A stretch of 64,000 nt of DNA from Meloidogyne chitwoodi (lineage: Eukaryota; Nematoda; Chromadorea; Rhabditida; Meloidogynidae), in assembly GCA_015183035.1 (NCBI GenBank), contig JACZZP010000005.1:806001-870000 (forward strand). The letters run 5' to 3'. This document shows positions 35,332 through 46,270 of this stretch, in pieces (positions within the stretch are counted from its first letter, which is position 1; each line of letters opens with the position of its first letter). The position numbers and the translations under genes are program-made. The notes under the pieces are model-generated. The model worked only from the letters and a program-made list of their open reading frames with translations, did no database searches and had not been told where the DNA came from.

Positions 35332-36657
35332 TCAAATAAAATGTTTGTTAACATCATACATGAAAGGTTTTGTTTCTAAATCATATCCAAAATTAATTTC
35401 AAGAGAACGTGCCTTTATTCCAAAAGCCGGATGTAATTCGTCAATTTCTTCAAGAAAAATTTTGTTACCTATAAAAGTAAAGTTATAGACCAAAATATTT
35501 TAAAATAAAAGAATTAGTGTGTTTATTTAATTATTTAATAAATTAACAAATTGTCATTGAACTAAACATTCAAATTAATTTATATTTATTTATTTATCAA
35601 TTTACTTACCAATTTTATTTCCATTTTTAGTAAAAAATACAATTGCATGCGATTTTTCATTAGGTTGAAAAACTAAACCACAACCAAAAATATCTCCATC
35701 ATTCCATGAAAATAATTGAAAATCTTGAGATTTTGAAGTACCATTATATATTTCTATTTTTGCAACAATATTATTAAAGCCAATAGCCGCATAACTGAAA
35801 ATTTATTTAAAAAATAGGAAGAGATGAATTATAAAGTATTGATCATCAGAGTTGACCCCTTTAAAAATTCAATTCAAATATTAATATTACCTTCCATTAT
35901 CCGTTTCTTTAATCATTTTCACCTCATAATAAAATAAAGAATAACGTTGAGAATAACAAACTGTTCTTTTAAACGAATTTTGAGCAAACACAATAATTAA
36001 TTTATTGTTTCCTAACAAAATAAATTTAAAAATTATTAAATTTTTATATTTTTAACCTTTTTCTTTTGCTAAACGATATTTTATTTTTCCATTTGTCCAA
36101 ACATTAATATATCCATTTTTAGAAATACAAGAACCATATTTTAAATTATTATTTATACATTTATTTTCACAACAAGTATTTACATCACAAACATTAATTA
36201 TTTTGTTTGGAATTAATACAAAACGCTAAAAAATGTTTTTTAATTTTAAAATTTAAAATAAAACTGACCGTTAGTTTCTTATTTAATAACTCCAATATTA
36301 ATTCAGCGTTTTCTTTTTGTTTATTTAATAGCTCCATTTCTAATTTAGCATTGTTTTCTTTAATTATATAATTTTCTTGTTCAATCTTTTAATTATTTTT
36401 ATTTATTTAAATATTTTTTTATTTATTTTAAAAAATCAATTTAAATTTTTATTCAAATGAAAAATACTTAAGCTTAGAAATTCTAAATGACTTTTAGTCA
36501 ATTCTGAACATTTAAAACTCACTATTTTGTATATCTCTGAATTTTTTTTAAACTCAGTTACCTGTATACACTTTTGACAACCTTGAATAGAACAACAATA
36601 AATTGTATCAGTTGTAGATAAATTTGAAAAAGATTTTGATATACTTTTATCACTCAT
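35332..36657 (-). CDS. SPRY-domain protein, tandem copy A
   Basis: Six minus-strand exons. Exon 1 ([17 protein letters not shown]...[12 protein letters not shown]) has a CC-x4-C-x2-C cluster and no signal peptide. Exon 2 is a short coiled coil ([20 protein letters not shown]). Exon 3 is Cys-rich ([12 protein letters not shown]...[16 protein letters not shown]). Exons 4-6 form the SPRY/B30.2 fold: [58 protein letters not shown] and [23 protein letters not shown] domains bind protein partners; the family is much expanded in plant-parasitic nematodes, where the cyst-nematode SPRYSECs are effectors. Without a signal peptide, secretion of this protein is doubtful. Copies B, C and D have the same exon plan. 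Confidence 0.85.
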
Positions 36658-37160
36658 TTTTGAAATAATAAATAAAATTACAAATTTTTAAATAAAAAAT
36701 GAATTAGTTATCAAACATGATTTTAAATTACTAAAAAAATTATTTATTAGAGATGAAAAACTAAAACCTCAGAAAAACTGACCTTTTTATATTTTTTTAA
36801 GTTCTTAATAAATAAATATATAAAATATATATTTATTTTCCCTATTTTTAATATTTATAAGAAAAATAAAATAATAAACTTATTTTAAAACTTGTCGGTA
36901 ATCTTTTATATTTATTTATTTTCTAGTATATTTATTTTGCCCAGGGAAATAATTTGAATATTTAGTCTACTAAATATATTTGTATTTTTACCTTTATTTG
37001 TGATTAATGTAAAAATTCTTATAAATATTTATTAGAATTTAAAAAATTAAAATACAAAACTTATTGAAACAAATCCCAAGAAAAGAATTCTTTATCACTT
37101 TTATCGTTTTTTGATAAAATAAGAGAAAAACTTGTAAACAAATAAATTAAATTTAAAAAT
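36658..37160. other. Intergenic spacer in the SPRY array
   Basis: It contains GCCCAGGGAAATAATTTGAAT near 36940 and the AGAGAAAAACTTGTAAACAAA block near 37120. Both recur at the other SPRY genes, so the duplicated unit included gene plus flanks. Confidence 0.5.
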
Positions 37161-38298
37161 TCAACAAAAATGTTTGTTAACATCATACATGAAAGGTTTT
37201 TCTGCTAAATTATATCCAAAATTAGTTTCAACAGAACATGCCCTTACTCCAATACACGGACGTAATTTGTCAACTTCTTTCAGAAAAATCTTATTACCTA
37301 TAAATTAAACAAACATTAATTGACCAATTTATATTCACGAAACTGCCATTTAATGATTTAAGAATTATGTTTTTTAACATTAAAATTTACAACATATCCA
37401 AGTAATTAAAAAATTACCAATTTTATTCCCATTTTTAGTAAAAAAGACAACTACAAATGATTCTTTATTAGGTGGAAAAACAGCACCACAACCAAAAACA
37501 TCTCCATCATTCCACGGGAATTTTTGATTTCCTTGATTTCCATGAATACATGTAAAATTACACAAATAAATTTCCGCAACTCTTCCTAAACCAATTACAG
37601 CACAACTAAAAATTTATTAAAAAAAAAATAATTTTAATAATTAAATTAATATATACCAATTATTATTAGATTGTTTTATCATTTTTACTTCAAAGTAAAA
37701 TAAAGAATAACGATTTGAATAACAATCCGTTTTTTTAAATGAATTTTGCGCAACCACAAGATTCCATTTGTTGATCCCTAACAAATTAAAAATTATTAAA
37801 TTTTTATACTTTTAACCTTTTCCTTTCGCCAAAAAATATTTTACTATTTCATCCTCTATAACATTAACATATCCATTATTAGAAATACAAGAACCATATT
37901 TTAAATTTTCATCAATACATTTTTTGTCACAACAAGTATTTACATCACAAACATTAGTTAGATTATTTGGAATTAATATAAAAAGCTATAAATATATTTT
38001 AATTTAAAATAAAACCAACCGCTAGTTTCTCTGTTACTTTACGAAATTTCTCCAGTTCTGTTTTTAATTCAGCATTTTCTTTTTCCAACTTTTAATTATT
38101 TTAATTTAATTTTTAAATATTTTAAAAAAATTATTATGTAATTATAATAAAAATATTTAAACCTTTTCGTATATCTCTGAATTTTGTTAACTCTTTTACC
38201 TGTATACACTTTTGATGACAACATTGAATAGAACAACAACAAATTGTATCAGTTGTAGACAAGTTTGTAAAAGAATTTGAAATACTTTTATCACTCAT
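37161..38298 (-). CDS. SPRY-domain protein, tandem copy B
   Basis: Same six-exon plan as copy A. Exon 1 ([20 protein letters not shown]) has a denser Cys cluster (CCCSIQCCHQKC). An in-frame ATG at 38322 would add MFRKLISK, so the start is ambiguous; I use 38298 to match the paralogues. Exon 2 (KLEKENAELKTELEKFRKVT) is a coiled coil. The SPRY part reads [55 protein letters not shown] and [19 protein letters not shown], ending DVNKHFC. Exon 5 has a Cys-containing loop (LCNFTCIHGNQGNQKF) where copy A has the KSQDFQLF segment, so this loop is the variable site between copies. Confidence 0.83.
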
Positions 38299-38631
38299 TT
38301 TTGAAATTAATTTTCTAAACATTAAAAATTATAAATTTTTCTATAAAAATTAAAGAAAAAATGTTTGATCTTTGTTAAATTTAAATAAATACAAAATAAT
38401 TTAGAAATGTAAATTTAAAGATCATTATTTTATTTATTTATCTTCTCTTAAAATTATAAATAAATAACTATAAAATTTATTTTTTCTCAAAAGACTTATA
38501 TATTAAGAAAATTAATAAATAAATTAATAAAAACTTATTGGTAATTCTTTATATTTTTTTACATTTATTTAGCCCAAGGAAACAATTTGAATATTATTTG
38601 TCTACTAATATGTATATAGACCAGGGATGGG

Positions 38632-38742
38632 CAAAATCGGAAAATAAAATACGAAAGACGAAAGATACGAAACCAAAATAAAAAACGAAATACGAAATAT
38701 AATTTGTTTAAAAACACGAAATACGAAAGTTGCCCATCCCTG
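38632..38742. mobile_element. hAT MITE, 111 bp, perfect target duplication
   Basis: It starts CAGGGATGGGCAA and ends TTGCCCATCCCTG, an exact inverted pair, and is flanked by ATATAGAC on both sides (38624-38631 and 38743-38750). The interior is tandem ACGAAA(T/G)ACGAAA units. It landed in the flank duplicated between SPRY genes. CAGGGATGGGCAA is a typical hAT terminus. Confidence 0.93.
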
Positions 38743-39142
38743 ATATAGACATTTATTTTTGATTAATTCAAAAATATTTCTTTCATTTTTCTATCTTTTT
38801 CAAATTTCTTAAAGCAATTTATTTTATTTATTTTCCTAATTCTATAATTTTTTACCCTTCTATTGATGACTAAAAAAATAAATTTAAGCATTTAAATATA
38901 TTTCAATTAATCGAAAATTATTTTAAAATTTAATAATGTCTATGATGGCTCCCCACTTCAGTTCAACAAATAAAAAAATTCTGGAATAAGTTTAAATTTT
39001 AAATTGAAAAAATTCCAAGTTATCAAAACTCAGCTAAATTTTTATTTCATAAAAATGATTTTATTTTTTACTAAATAATAAATTAATTTACAAATGAAGA
39101 CAATTTTTTAAATCGTAAACTTTTTTTAATCTAAAAGTTAAA

Positions 39143-39664
39143 GGTAATATACCATTGCTTCTCCCCCCTATTTTTTCATTTTTTTATTTTTTATTTTTTG
39201 CATTATTTTTTCCTTTGTTTTTGCTTCTAGCAAACTTCTCAATCAAAAAAGGAGTAATTTTTATTCAGTACGTTCACAAGGATAAAATAATGAAACATGG
39301 TGCCAAAAATTATAAATACATTTGAACACATCTCTGAAAAAATTCAACCAGTTCGGTAGTGTTGTTTGACTAATTCCGGTTTCGAACTGCAACTCTTCGT
39401 ATTTAGTACGAGCCATGCATCGAAATTGTTGTCGAAACGTAGTTTTTCATGCAGAGCAATAGAATTAAATGTTTTAAGTTGATCCATATTGATAAAATAT
39501 TGATAAATAAATGAGAATATAAACTTTTTTCACATTTATCATAATGTTATATACCAAAAAATTAATCCTTTCTACTTGCCCGAAGCAAAAACAAAGGAAA
39601 AAATAATGCAAAAAATAAAAAATAAAAAAATGAAAAAATAGGGGGGAGAAGCCTTGGTATTACC
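39143..39664. mobile_element. Merlin-type transposon, degenerate, 522 bp
   Basis: The ends begin GGTAATATACCATTGCTTCTC and (reverse-complemented right end) GGTAATACCAAGGCTTCTCCC, then share TATTTTTTCATTTTTTTATTT and the following GCATTATTTTTTCC. The 8-bp direct repeat AAGTTAAA flanks it exactly (39135-39142 and 39665-39672). On the minus strand, near 39415-39330, a frame reads YEELQFETGISQTTLPNWLN, like the helix-turn-helix part of IS1016/Merlin transposases. GG termini, an 8-bp duplication and this fragment together support Merlin. Confidence 0.82.
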
Positions 39665-39807
39665 AAGTTAAATAATTTGAATAAATATTAAAGAAAGCAA
39701 AATAGAAAAAATAATTTTAATGTGTGGAATTATTAAATTAATTTCTCAAGTCTTTTTCATGATCAAAAATAATTATATTCTGAACTTGTAAACAAATAAG
39801 TTTTAAA

Positions 39808-41183
39808 TTAAAAAATCAAAAATAATTCAAAAAAATGTTTGTTAACATCATATATGAAGGGTTTTGTTTCTAAATCATATCCAAAATTAGTTTCAACAGA
39901 ACATGCCTTTAATCCAATAATCGGATATAATTCTTTAATTTCTTCCAAAAAAATCTTGTTACCTAATAAAAATAAAATTAAAGATTTATAATTAACTAGG
40001 TATCTACAAATATTTATGATTGTCATTTTTTAGATATATATATTTATACATATAATAAATCTTTAAAACACACGTAGATCATTAATAACTAAAATGAACT
40101 CTTTCCATCTCAAAAATAAAAATCTAAATTTGAGAAAGATATTCGAAGAGGAGGATTAAATGAAGTTATTTTTTGAACATTAAAATTAATAAATTATTCA
40201 AATAATTAACAAATTTACTTACCAATTTTATTTCCATTTTTAGTAAAAAAGACAATTGTATGAGTGTTCTTATAAGGCTGAAAAACAACGCCACAACCAA
40301 AAACATCTTCATCTTTCCATGAAAATTTCTGATTACCATAAGAACAAGTAGAATTACATAAAAAGAGTTCTGCAACATCTCTTAAACCAATAGAAGCATA
40401 ACTAAAAATTAAATTTATTAAAAAATAATTTTAAAAAATAGGTAATTACCTTTCATTATCAGTTTCTTTTATCATTTTAACTTCAAAATAAAATAAAGAA
40501 TAACGTTGAGAATAACAATCTGTTCTTTTAAACGAATTTTGAGCATATACAATAATAAATTTATTGTTTTCTAATTAAATAATTTTAAAAATTATTTAAA
40601 TATTTATTTTTAACCTTTTTTATCCGCCAAATAATATTTTATCGTTCCATCCTTTCTAACATTAACAAATCCATAATAATAAATACAGTAACCATATTTT
40701 AAATTTTTATTTATACATTTAAATCGACAACAAGTAGCTGTATTATCGACATCTGTTATTTTGTTTGGAATTAATACGAAAATCTAAAAAATGTTTTTTA
40801 ATTAATTTTAAAAATTTAAATTAAAACAAACCGTTAATCTCTCAGTTTTTTTACGTAATTGCTCTAATTCCGATTTTAATTCAGAATTTTCTTCTTTAAA
40901 TGAATTATTTGCTTGTTCCATCTTTTAATTATTTTTATTTAATTTTTAAATATTTATTATTTTATATTTGTACAAAAAACAAATATATAAACCTATATAA
41001 ATTCTCACTCAGTAAATATTTACTTTTATTAAATTGTAAAATTCACTATAACTAATTTAAAAAATTTAAATATTTCCCTATTTTACAGAATTTTGTTAAC
41101 TCATTGTCAGTTACCTTTATACATTTTTGACAAAATTGCATAGAACAACAACACGCTGAACCACTAGACAAATTATCGCTCAT
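39808..41183 (-). CDS. SPRY-domain protein, tandem copy C
   Basis: Starts [21 protein letters not shown], a shortened exon 1 with the Cys cluster kept. Exon 2 ([20 protein letters not shown]) is a coiled coil. The later exons match copies A and [56 protein letters not shown] and [19 protein letters not shown]. The C-terminus is extended past DVNKHF by ELFLIF because the stop used in copies A and D is changed. The exon 5 loop ([13 protein letters not shown]) is of the copy B type, so loop types alternate along the array (A and D share one, B and C the other). Confidence 0.83.
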
Positions 41184-42002
41184 TAAAAGAAATAAATAAT
41201 TTTATAAATATTAAAAATTAAATTATAAATTTTTATTAAAAAATTGAAGAATTAATCTAAAATAAATATTAAAAAATAACAAATTTGAATCTCTTGGTTA
41301 AAGTTAAAAATAAATTAAAATGAAAAATCAGAACTTAATATATTTTTAAAATACTATAAAATGTATTTTCTCTCTTTTTTATACTAGAAGAAAAAAAATA
41401 TTTAAAAACTTTATTAGTAATCCTTTGTTTATTTTTTACATTTATTTTGCCCAAGGAAACAATTTAAATATTATTTATCTATTAATATAATTAAATTTTA
41501 TTTTTAATTAAATCAACTTTTAAAATTAAAATAAAATCTTTTAGACAAAAAATTTCCCTTAAAGAACACTCAATCATTTTAATTGATCAATAAATATCAA
41601 ATAAAATTTTTGTGATGATATCTTATATTTATTAGTAAATTAAGTTTTATTTTTAGTTTTTTCTAAATATTTTTAATCAAGTTGGTTCCGAAGATGGCGC
41701 CACACTTTTAGATTATATATCCTTTTTTTAACTTTTTCTAACTTTCAAATTTTTCTATTTTTAATTAGCTTAATAATTAATATATGTATAATATTAATTA
41801 TTAAATTTCTTTTCTACTTTACTATGAAAAGTTCTAGATTATTTAAAAATAAAAAATAGTTGTTTTAACTTTTAAATATTCTTACCAAAATATTAAATTT
41901 CAAATATTTATGGAATAATAATTTTAAATTCATTCTTTATAATATAGGTAATAAAAAAAAGAAAAACTTGTAAACAAAAGAATTAAATTTTAAATTGAAA
42001 AT
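41184..42002. other. Intergenic spacer in the SPRY array
   Basis: Duplicated flank CCCAAGGAAACAATTTAAAT near 41451 and the AAAACTTGTAAACAAA block near 41965. Nothing else supported. Confidence 0.45.
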
Positions 42003-44123
42003 TCAAATAAAATGTTTGTTAACATCATACATAAAAGGTTTTGTTTCTAAATCATATCCAAAATTAGTTTCAACAGATCGTGCCTGAATTTCAACAGTCG
42101 GATATAATTCTTCAATTTCTTCCAAAAAAATTTTGTTACCTATAAAAATAAAACAAAAACTGATAAATTAATAATGATTGTAAAATAAAAGTACAGGTGT
42201 TTTTAGTTAAATTTAATAATTCATTAAATAAACATCCAAATTCATTTATATTTATTTATCCATTTACTTACCAATTTTATTTCCATTTTTAGTAAAAAAT
42301 ACAATTGCATGCGATTTTTCATTAGGCTGAAAAACTAAACCACAACCAAAAATATCTCCATCATTCCATGAAAATAATTGAAAATCCTGAGATTTTGAAG
42401 TACCAAATAATTGAAAATCTTGAGATTTTGTACCAAATAATTGAAAATCTTGAGATTTTGTACCATTATATATTTCTATTTTTGCAACAATATTATTAAA
42501 ACCAATTGAAACATAGCTAAAATTTATTAAAAATATATATTTAAAAATGGTCAAAGATCAACACTCTAAACATTTGTAAATCAACCACCTATAGAATAGT
42601 TGACTTTTTTAAAAATTCGGTACTTGTACCCCTATCTTCCCCCCACCCTTTTTCAATGCCGCGCCTTTTTTTTATGCGCCGAAAAAATATTCTGGACTGC
42701 CTTGCTTGAAAGTGCCCCAAGAAAATTTTGATGTGTAAATATGTATACATTTATAAATTAATAAAAAAAAAGAAAACAAAACAACAGAAATTAAAAAGGA
42801 GGCATAAAATTATTAATCCCATTCAAAATATCCCACCAAAAAATAAACTTTAATATAATAAAAGGATAATTTGCTTCCCTGACCACCACTATTAAACCAA
42901 GTTTGCGTTCTAATTCCTCTTTGTGATTTACAACGTCTATTCTTACAAATCCAAATGTAAGATCCTCGTTTAGATGACATCCGCATTCCGGTCCCACATT
43001 TCTCACAGTTACGCTCTTGATGCAAAATCCCATGTTGTTGAAAAAATCTAATGCTTCCTAATTCATGATCACCGTTTCCAATTTCATTAATATTACGAAT
43101 TGATCATAGTTCATTTTAATAATGTTTTTAATTTTTTACAAATTATGGCACAAATTAAAAGTAACGCTATCATTTAAAATTCAAATTTACCACGCCTTTA
43201 CACATCAAAATTTTCTTGGGGCACTTTCAATCAAAGGCAGTCTAGAGTATTTTTTCGGCGCAATAAAATGAGGCGCGGCATTGAAGAAGGAGGGGTGGGG
43301 GATAAGGGCATAAGTACCAAAAATTCAATTTACATAAATATAAATATTTATTACCTTTCATTAACTGCTTCTTTTATCATTTTTACTTCAAAATAAAATA
43401 AAGAATAACGATAAGAATAACAATATGCTCTTTTAAACGAATCTTGAGCATACACAGCAATTAATTTATTATTTTCTAATAAAATAAATTTTAACAATTA
43501 TTTAAATATTTATATTTTTAACCTTTTTTATCCGCCAAATAATATTTTATTTTTCCATTTGCCAAAACATTAACATATCCATTTTTAGAAATACAAGAAC
43601 CATATTTTAAATCTTTATTTATACATTTACTCTCGCAACAAGTTTTTGTTTGAGTTACATCATTAATTTTATTTGGAATTAAAACAAAACGCTAAAAAAT
43701 GTTTTTTTAATTTTAAAATTTAAAATAAAACAAACCGCTAACTTCTCAGTTTCTTTACGTAATTGCTCCAATTCTGATTTTAATAGAGCATTTTCTTGTT
43801 CCATCTTTTAATTATTTTTATTTAATTTTTAAATAGTTTTTTGATTTACATATACATATTTAAAAAATTGATTTAAATATTTGTTTCAAAGACAAATACT
43901 TAAACTTAATTCTCACAATCGGTAAATAACCCTTTTTTGAATTGTGAGATTCCTGTAATTTGACTAATTTAAAAAATATAAATCTTTCCCTATTTTGAAT
44001 TTATTTGAATTTTGTTAACTTTGTTACCTGTATACATTTCTGACAACCTTGAATAGAACAACAACAAATTGTATCAGTTGTAGACAAATTTGAAAAAGAT
44101 TTTGATATACTTTTATCACTCAT
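42003..44123 (-). CDS. SPRY-domain protein, tandem copy D, with loop repeat and intronic transposon
   Basis: Starts [20 protein letters not shown] and ends DVNKHFI, with the six-exon plan of copy A. In exon 5 (42523-42275) the loop segment KSQDFQLF occurs three times in tandem ([29 protein letters not shown]) before [11 protein letters not shown], against once in copy A. The unit is 30-33 bp, so the frame is kept. The loop lies between conserved SPRY strands and is likely surface-exposed. The intron before exon 5 is about 830 bp because a 700-bp Merlin element sits in it; the equivalent intron in the other copies is short. Splice sites around the insert look intact, so the gene is probably functional. 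Confidence 0.85.
42375..42464. repeat. 30-33 bp coding tandem repeat in SPRY copy D
   Basis: Three units of (plus strand) TTGAAAATCTTGAGATTTTG plus a TACCAAATAA or GAAGTACCAAATAA spacer. In-frame repeat lengths suggest recent slippage or unequal exchange that preserves the protein frame. Confidence 0.85.
42619..43318. mobile_element. Merlin-type transposon, 700 bp, in an intron of SPRY copy D
   Basis: The ends start GGTACTTGTACCCCTATC and (right end, reverse-complemented) GGTACTTATGCCCTTATC, and continue as inverted arms of about 120 bp that share AATGCCGCGCC, AAAGTGCCCCAAGAAAATTT and TGATGTGTAAA. The target duplication AAAAATTC is exact (42611-42618 and 43319-43326). The minus-strand frame at 43025-42813 reads RNCEKCGTGMRM...GSYIWICKNRRC...RTQTWFNSG, the CxxC...C zinc-ribbon start of IS1016/Merlin transposases. 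The catalytic part is absent, so it is non-autonomous. Confidence 0.88.
42813..43025 (-). pseudogene. Merlin transposase N-terminal zinc-ribbon fragment
   Basis: Codons for HQERNCEKCGTGMRMSSKRG, then YIWICKNRRCKSQRGIRTQ, then TWFNSG. In the IS1016/ISXO2 family this ribbon precedes a helix-turn-helix and the DDE/DDN core, neither of which is present. A related but diverged ribbon lies in the element at 19322. Confidence 0.7.
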
Positions 44124-44460
44124 TTTAAAAGAAATAAATAATTTTAAAAATTATAAATTTTTATTAAAAAATTGAAGAATTTATCTAAAAAATATTAAAA
44201 AATGACAAATTTGAATCGTCTTTATTAAAATTGTTGTTAAACAAGTAAAAAAATAATTTATAGATGAAAATCAATAACTTATTGTTAGCATTTTATATTT
44301 ACCAGGCGACAGAACGGACATTTTACTTCCTCTATAAGAGGAATGTTTTGCGGACTAATTTTGCGTATTATCATAACATAAATTGTATATATTTTTTGCG
44401 GAAGGGAATAGAGGAAGAGAATTGCCTAAACCTTTGTTTGACCACTGGGTTACAAGGATA
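44124..44460. other. Intergenic upstream of SPRY copy D
   Basis: Includes the promoter side of SPRY copy D and the start of the less AT-rich repeat region. The frame at 44264-44524 has no recognised homology. Confidence 0.35.
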
Positions 44461-45260
44461 CACCCCAGTTGACCGCAGCAATGGATATTATACGGGAATA
44501 TCGCATAATTTTAATCTTGAGTAAAAATTTAGGAGGCGCTTTAGTATATGGGGTCCGAGCTCAGAACATGTAATACATGTCATTCGATTCCTCTCGTAGA
44601 GCTGAGCACAAATATATAAGAATTTCTTACCGAAGATAAGTACTCGCCGAGTTACAGATCCTGAAACTTGCAAAACCATATGGAGGTCCAAGCTCATTTT
44701 GGAGAAAAAAAGTAAATATGTGTATGTTAGCTCATTCGAAAGAGCTCTTCGAGACCTATCGAATGAGACCAAAATCGTCTTGATTGAACGATTTTGAACA
44801 AAGTTATGAAGGATCGAAGTTTGCTGGAACACGCCAAACTTGGACCTATTGGGAGTGTTTTATGACTTCTTCATTTGGGAGCCCATCTCTCGTTGGCTTT
44901 TTGGTACATGCGTCATTCTACGGCGCAAATTACAACAAAATAATTAATTCAGTGATTAATTGGTATAGGAGGATTTTTTTATGTTTTATGCTAGGATTGA
45001 TAGACAAACGGCCTCGGTTCTGCGGTCAACTGGGCTTGCGGTCAACTAGGCTGCGGTCAACTGGACATGCGGTCAACTGGGCTGCGGTCAACTGGGCTGC
45101 GGTCAACTGGGCTGCGGTCAACTGGGCTGCGGTCAACTGGGCTGCGGTCAACTGGGCTGCGGTCAACTGGGCTGCGGTCAACTGGGCTGCGGTCAACTGG
45201 ACATGCGGTCAACTGGGCTGCGGTCAACTGGCCTGCTCCCGGGTTACAATGGCTCGCCAA
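44461..45260. repeat. Complex repeat, less AT-rich, ending in a 15-bp array
   Basis: Composition changes sharply here. An inverted single copy of the array unit (CCCCAGTTGACCGCAGC, 44463-44479) lies about 550 bp before the array, so the two may be subterminal parts of one element. Between them are sequences such as GGGGTCCGAGCTCAGAACATG and CGAAAGAGCTCTTCGAGACC. I could not find target duplications or a transposase. The minus-strand frame at 44832-44488 is open but unlike anything I recognise. Confidence 0.5.
45019..45235. repeat. 15-bp tandem array (CTGCGGTCAACTGGG), 14 units
   Basis: GGTCAACT occurs fourteen times, mostly at exact 15-bp steps, with variants TTGCGGTCAACTAGG and GGACATGCGGTCAACTGG at both ends. 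The period is a multiple of three, so several frames on both strands stay open. This explains long AVNWA, RSTGL and VDRSP frames, which I do not call as genes. Confidence 0.92.
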
Positions 45261-45773
45261 AATGCTCAGAAGGAATTTTAAATTTATTGACTATAAATTT
45301 TTCCAATAATTTTTTCTTTTTTTATTTATAATAGATCGTTCGTTTAGAAAAATTAAAATTTGGAATTTGCCAACAATGAAAAATTGCAATCGAATTTTGA
45401 CATAAATGATTGGCGATGGAGATGTTTTCAAAGAATTTTTTTGTGTCTAGAGATCTTCTGACATTTAAAAGAATTTAAGGATTAAAATATATTTTAACGA
45501 ATAGAAAATTATTTAAAAATTTAATAATGTCTATAGCTAACTATTAATTTATTTTTTTCACAAAAAGTTCTGAATCAAATTTAATAATTTTTTATTATTT
45601 TCTGAGAGTTGAATTATTATTTTTTAATATAACTTGTTTATTTAAATGCAAAAATATAAAATAAAATTTATTTCTACTAATTTAAAAATTAAAAATAATA
45701 TTTGAGTAAATAAAATGTTTATTTTTTATATAAATTCTTAATATTATTTTTTATATCATTATAAAATTATTGT

Positions 45774-46270
45774 TTAACCCTTTAAGGCTTTATGAGCAAG
45801 AACAGCACCAAGACCAAGTGCTGCACCTCCAGCCATTCCTTTAAGTAAAGTTCCGCGTCGTCGACGACGTTTTCTATTAAAAGTGCTATTTATTAAAAAA
45901 CTTGATTAATTCACTTAGAATAAAGTTTTCCTAAAGAAAATTGTCTAATCTAAATAATTTTAAAGATGAGTTTTGAGATTTAATAAAGTTAAGCTAAGAT
46001 AAAGAATCCTAAGACCACTAAATCTTACATTTTTTCAACCAAAAACCTAAAAATTTGCTTTTAATTTTGATAATGAAAAATTACTACATATAATAATTTT
46101 ATAAAATAAACAAACTCAAAAGGTTGAATTAAAATATCAGAAGAAGATCCAAATTCATTTAAATTAATTGGAACAAAACTTTCAGGATTTGGCATTGTTA
46201 AAACAGGAATTAATAATAAATTAAAAAGTAATAAAAAAGATGTTATTTTAATTAAATTTAAACAAAACAT
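45774..46270 (-). CDS. Secreted basic-run plus glycine-zipper peptide, copy 1
   Basis: Exon 1 is 46270-46116, exon 2 is 45873-45774, with a phase-2 intron. The product is 84 residues. The signal peptide (LIKITSFLLLFNLLLIPVLT) is followed by an acidic/neutral spacer (MPNPESFVPINL...DILIQPFE), a run of five Arg (KRRRRRG), and a Gly/Ala helix GMAGGAALGLGAVLAHKALK to the stop. The helix has GxxxG-type spacing typical of membrane-inserting or self-associating segments. The Arg run could be a furin/kexin cleavage site or a nuclear localisation signal. Function is unknown; I know no named family that fits. Exon 1 is almost the same as in copies 2 and 3. Confidence 0.82.

Larger units (their letters stand above)
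38299..39807. other. Intergenic spacer in the SPRY array with two transposons
   Basis: Apart from the hAT MITE and the Merlin element annotated separately, only the duplicated flank CCCAAGGAAACAATTTGAAT (near 38572) is recognisable. Confidence 0.5.

Noticed and set aside
45057..45309. Long overlapping frames on both strands across the 15-bp array (AVNWA, RSTGL and VDRSP repeats)
   Set aside because: The period is a multiple of three without stop codons, so frames stay open by arithmetic; no signal, splice site or family supports them.
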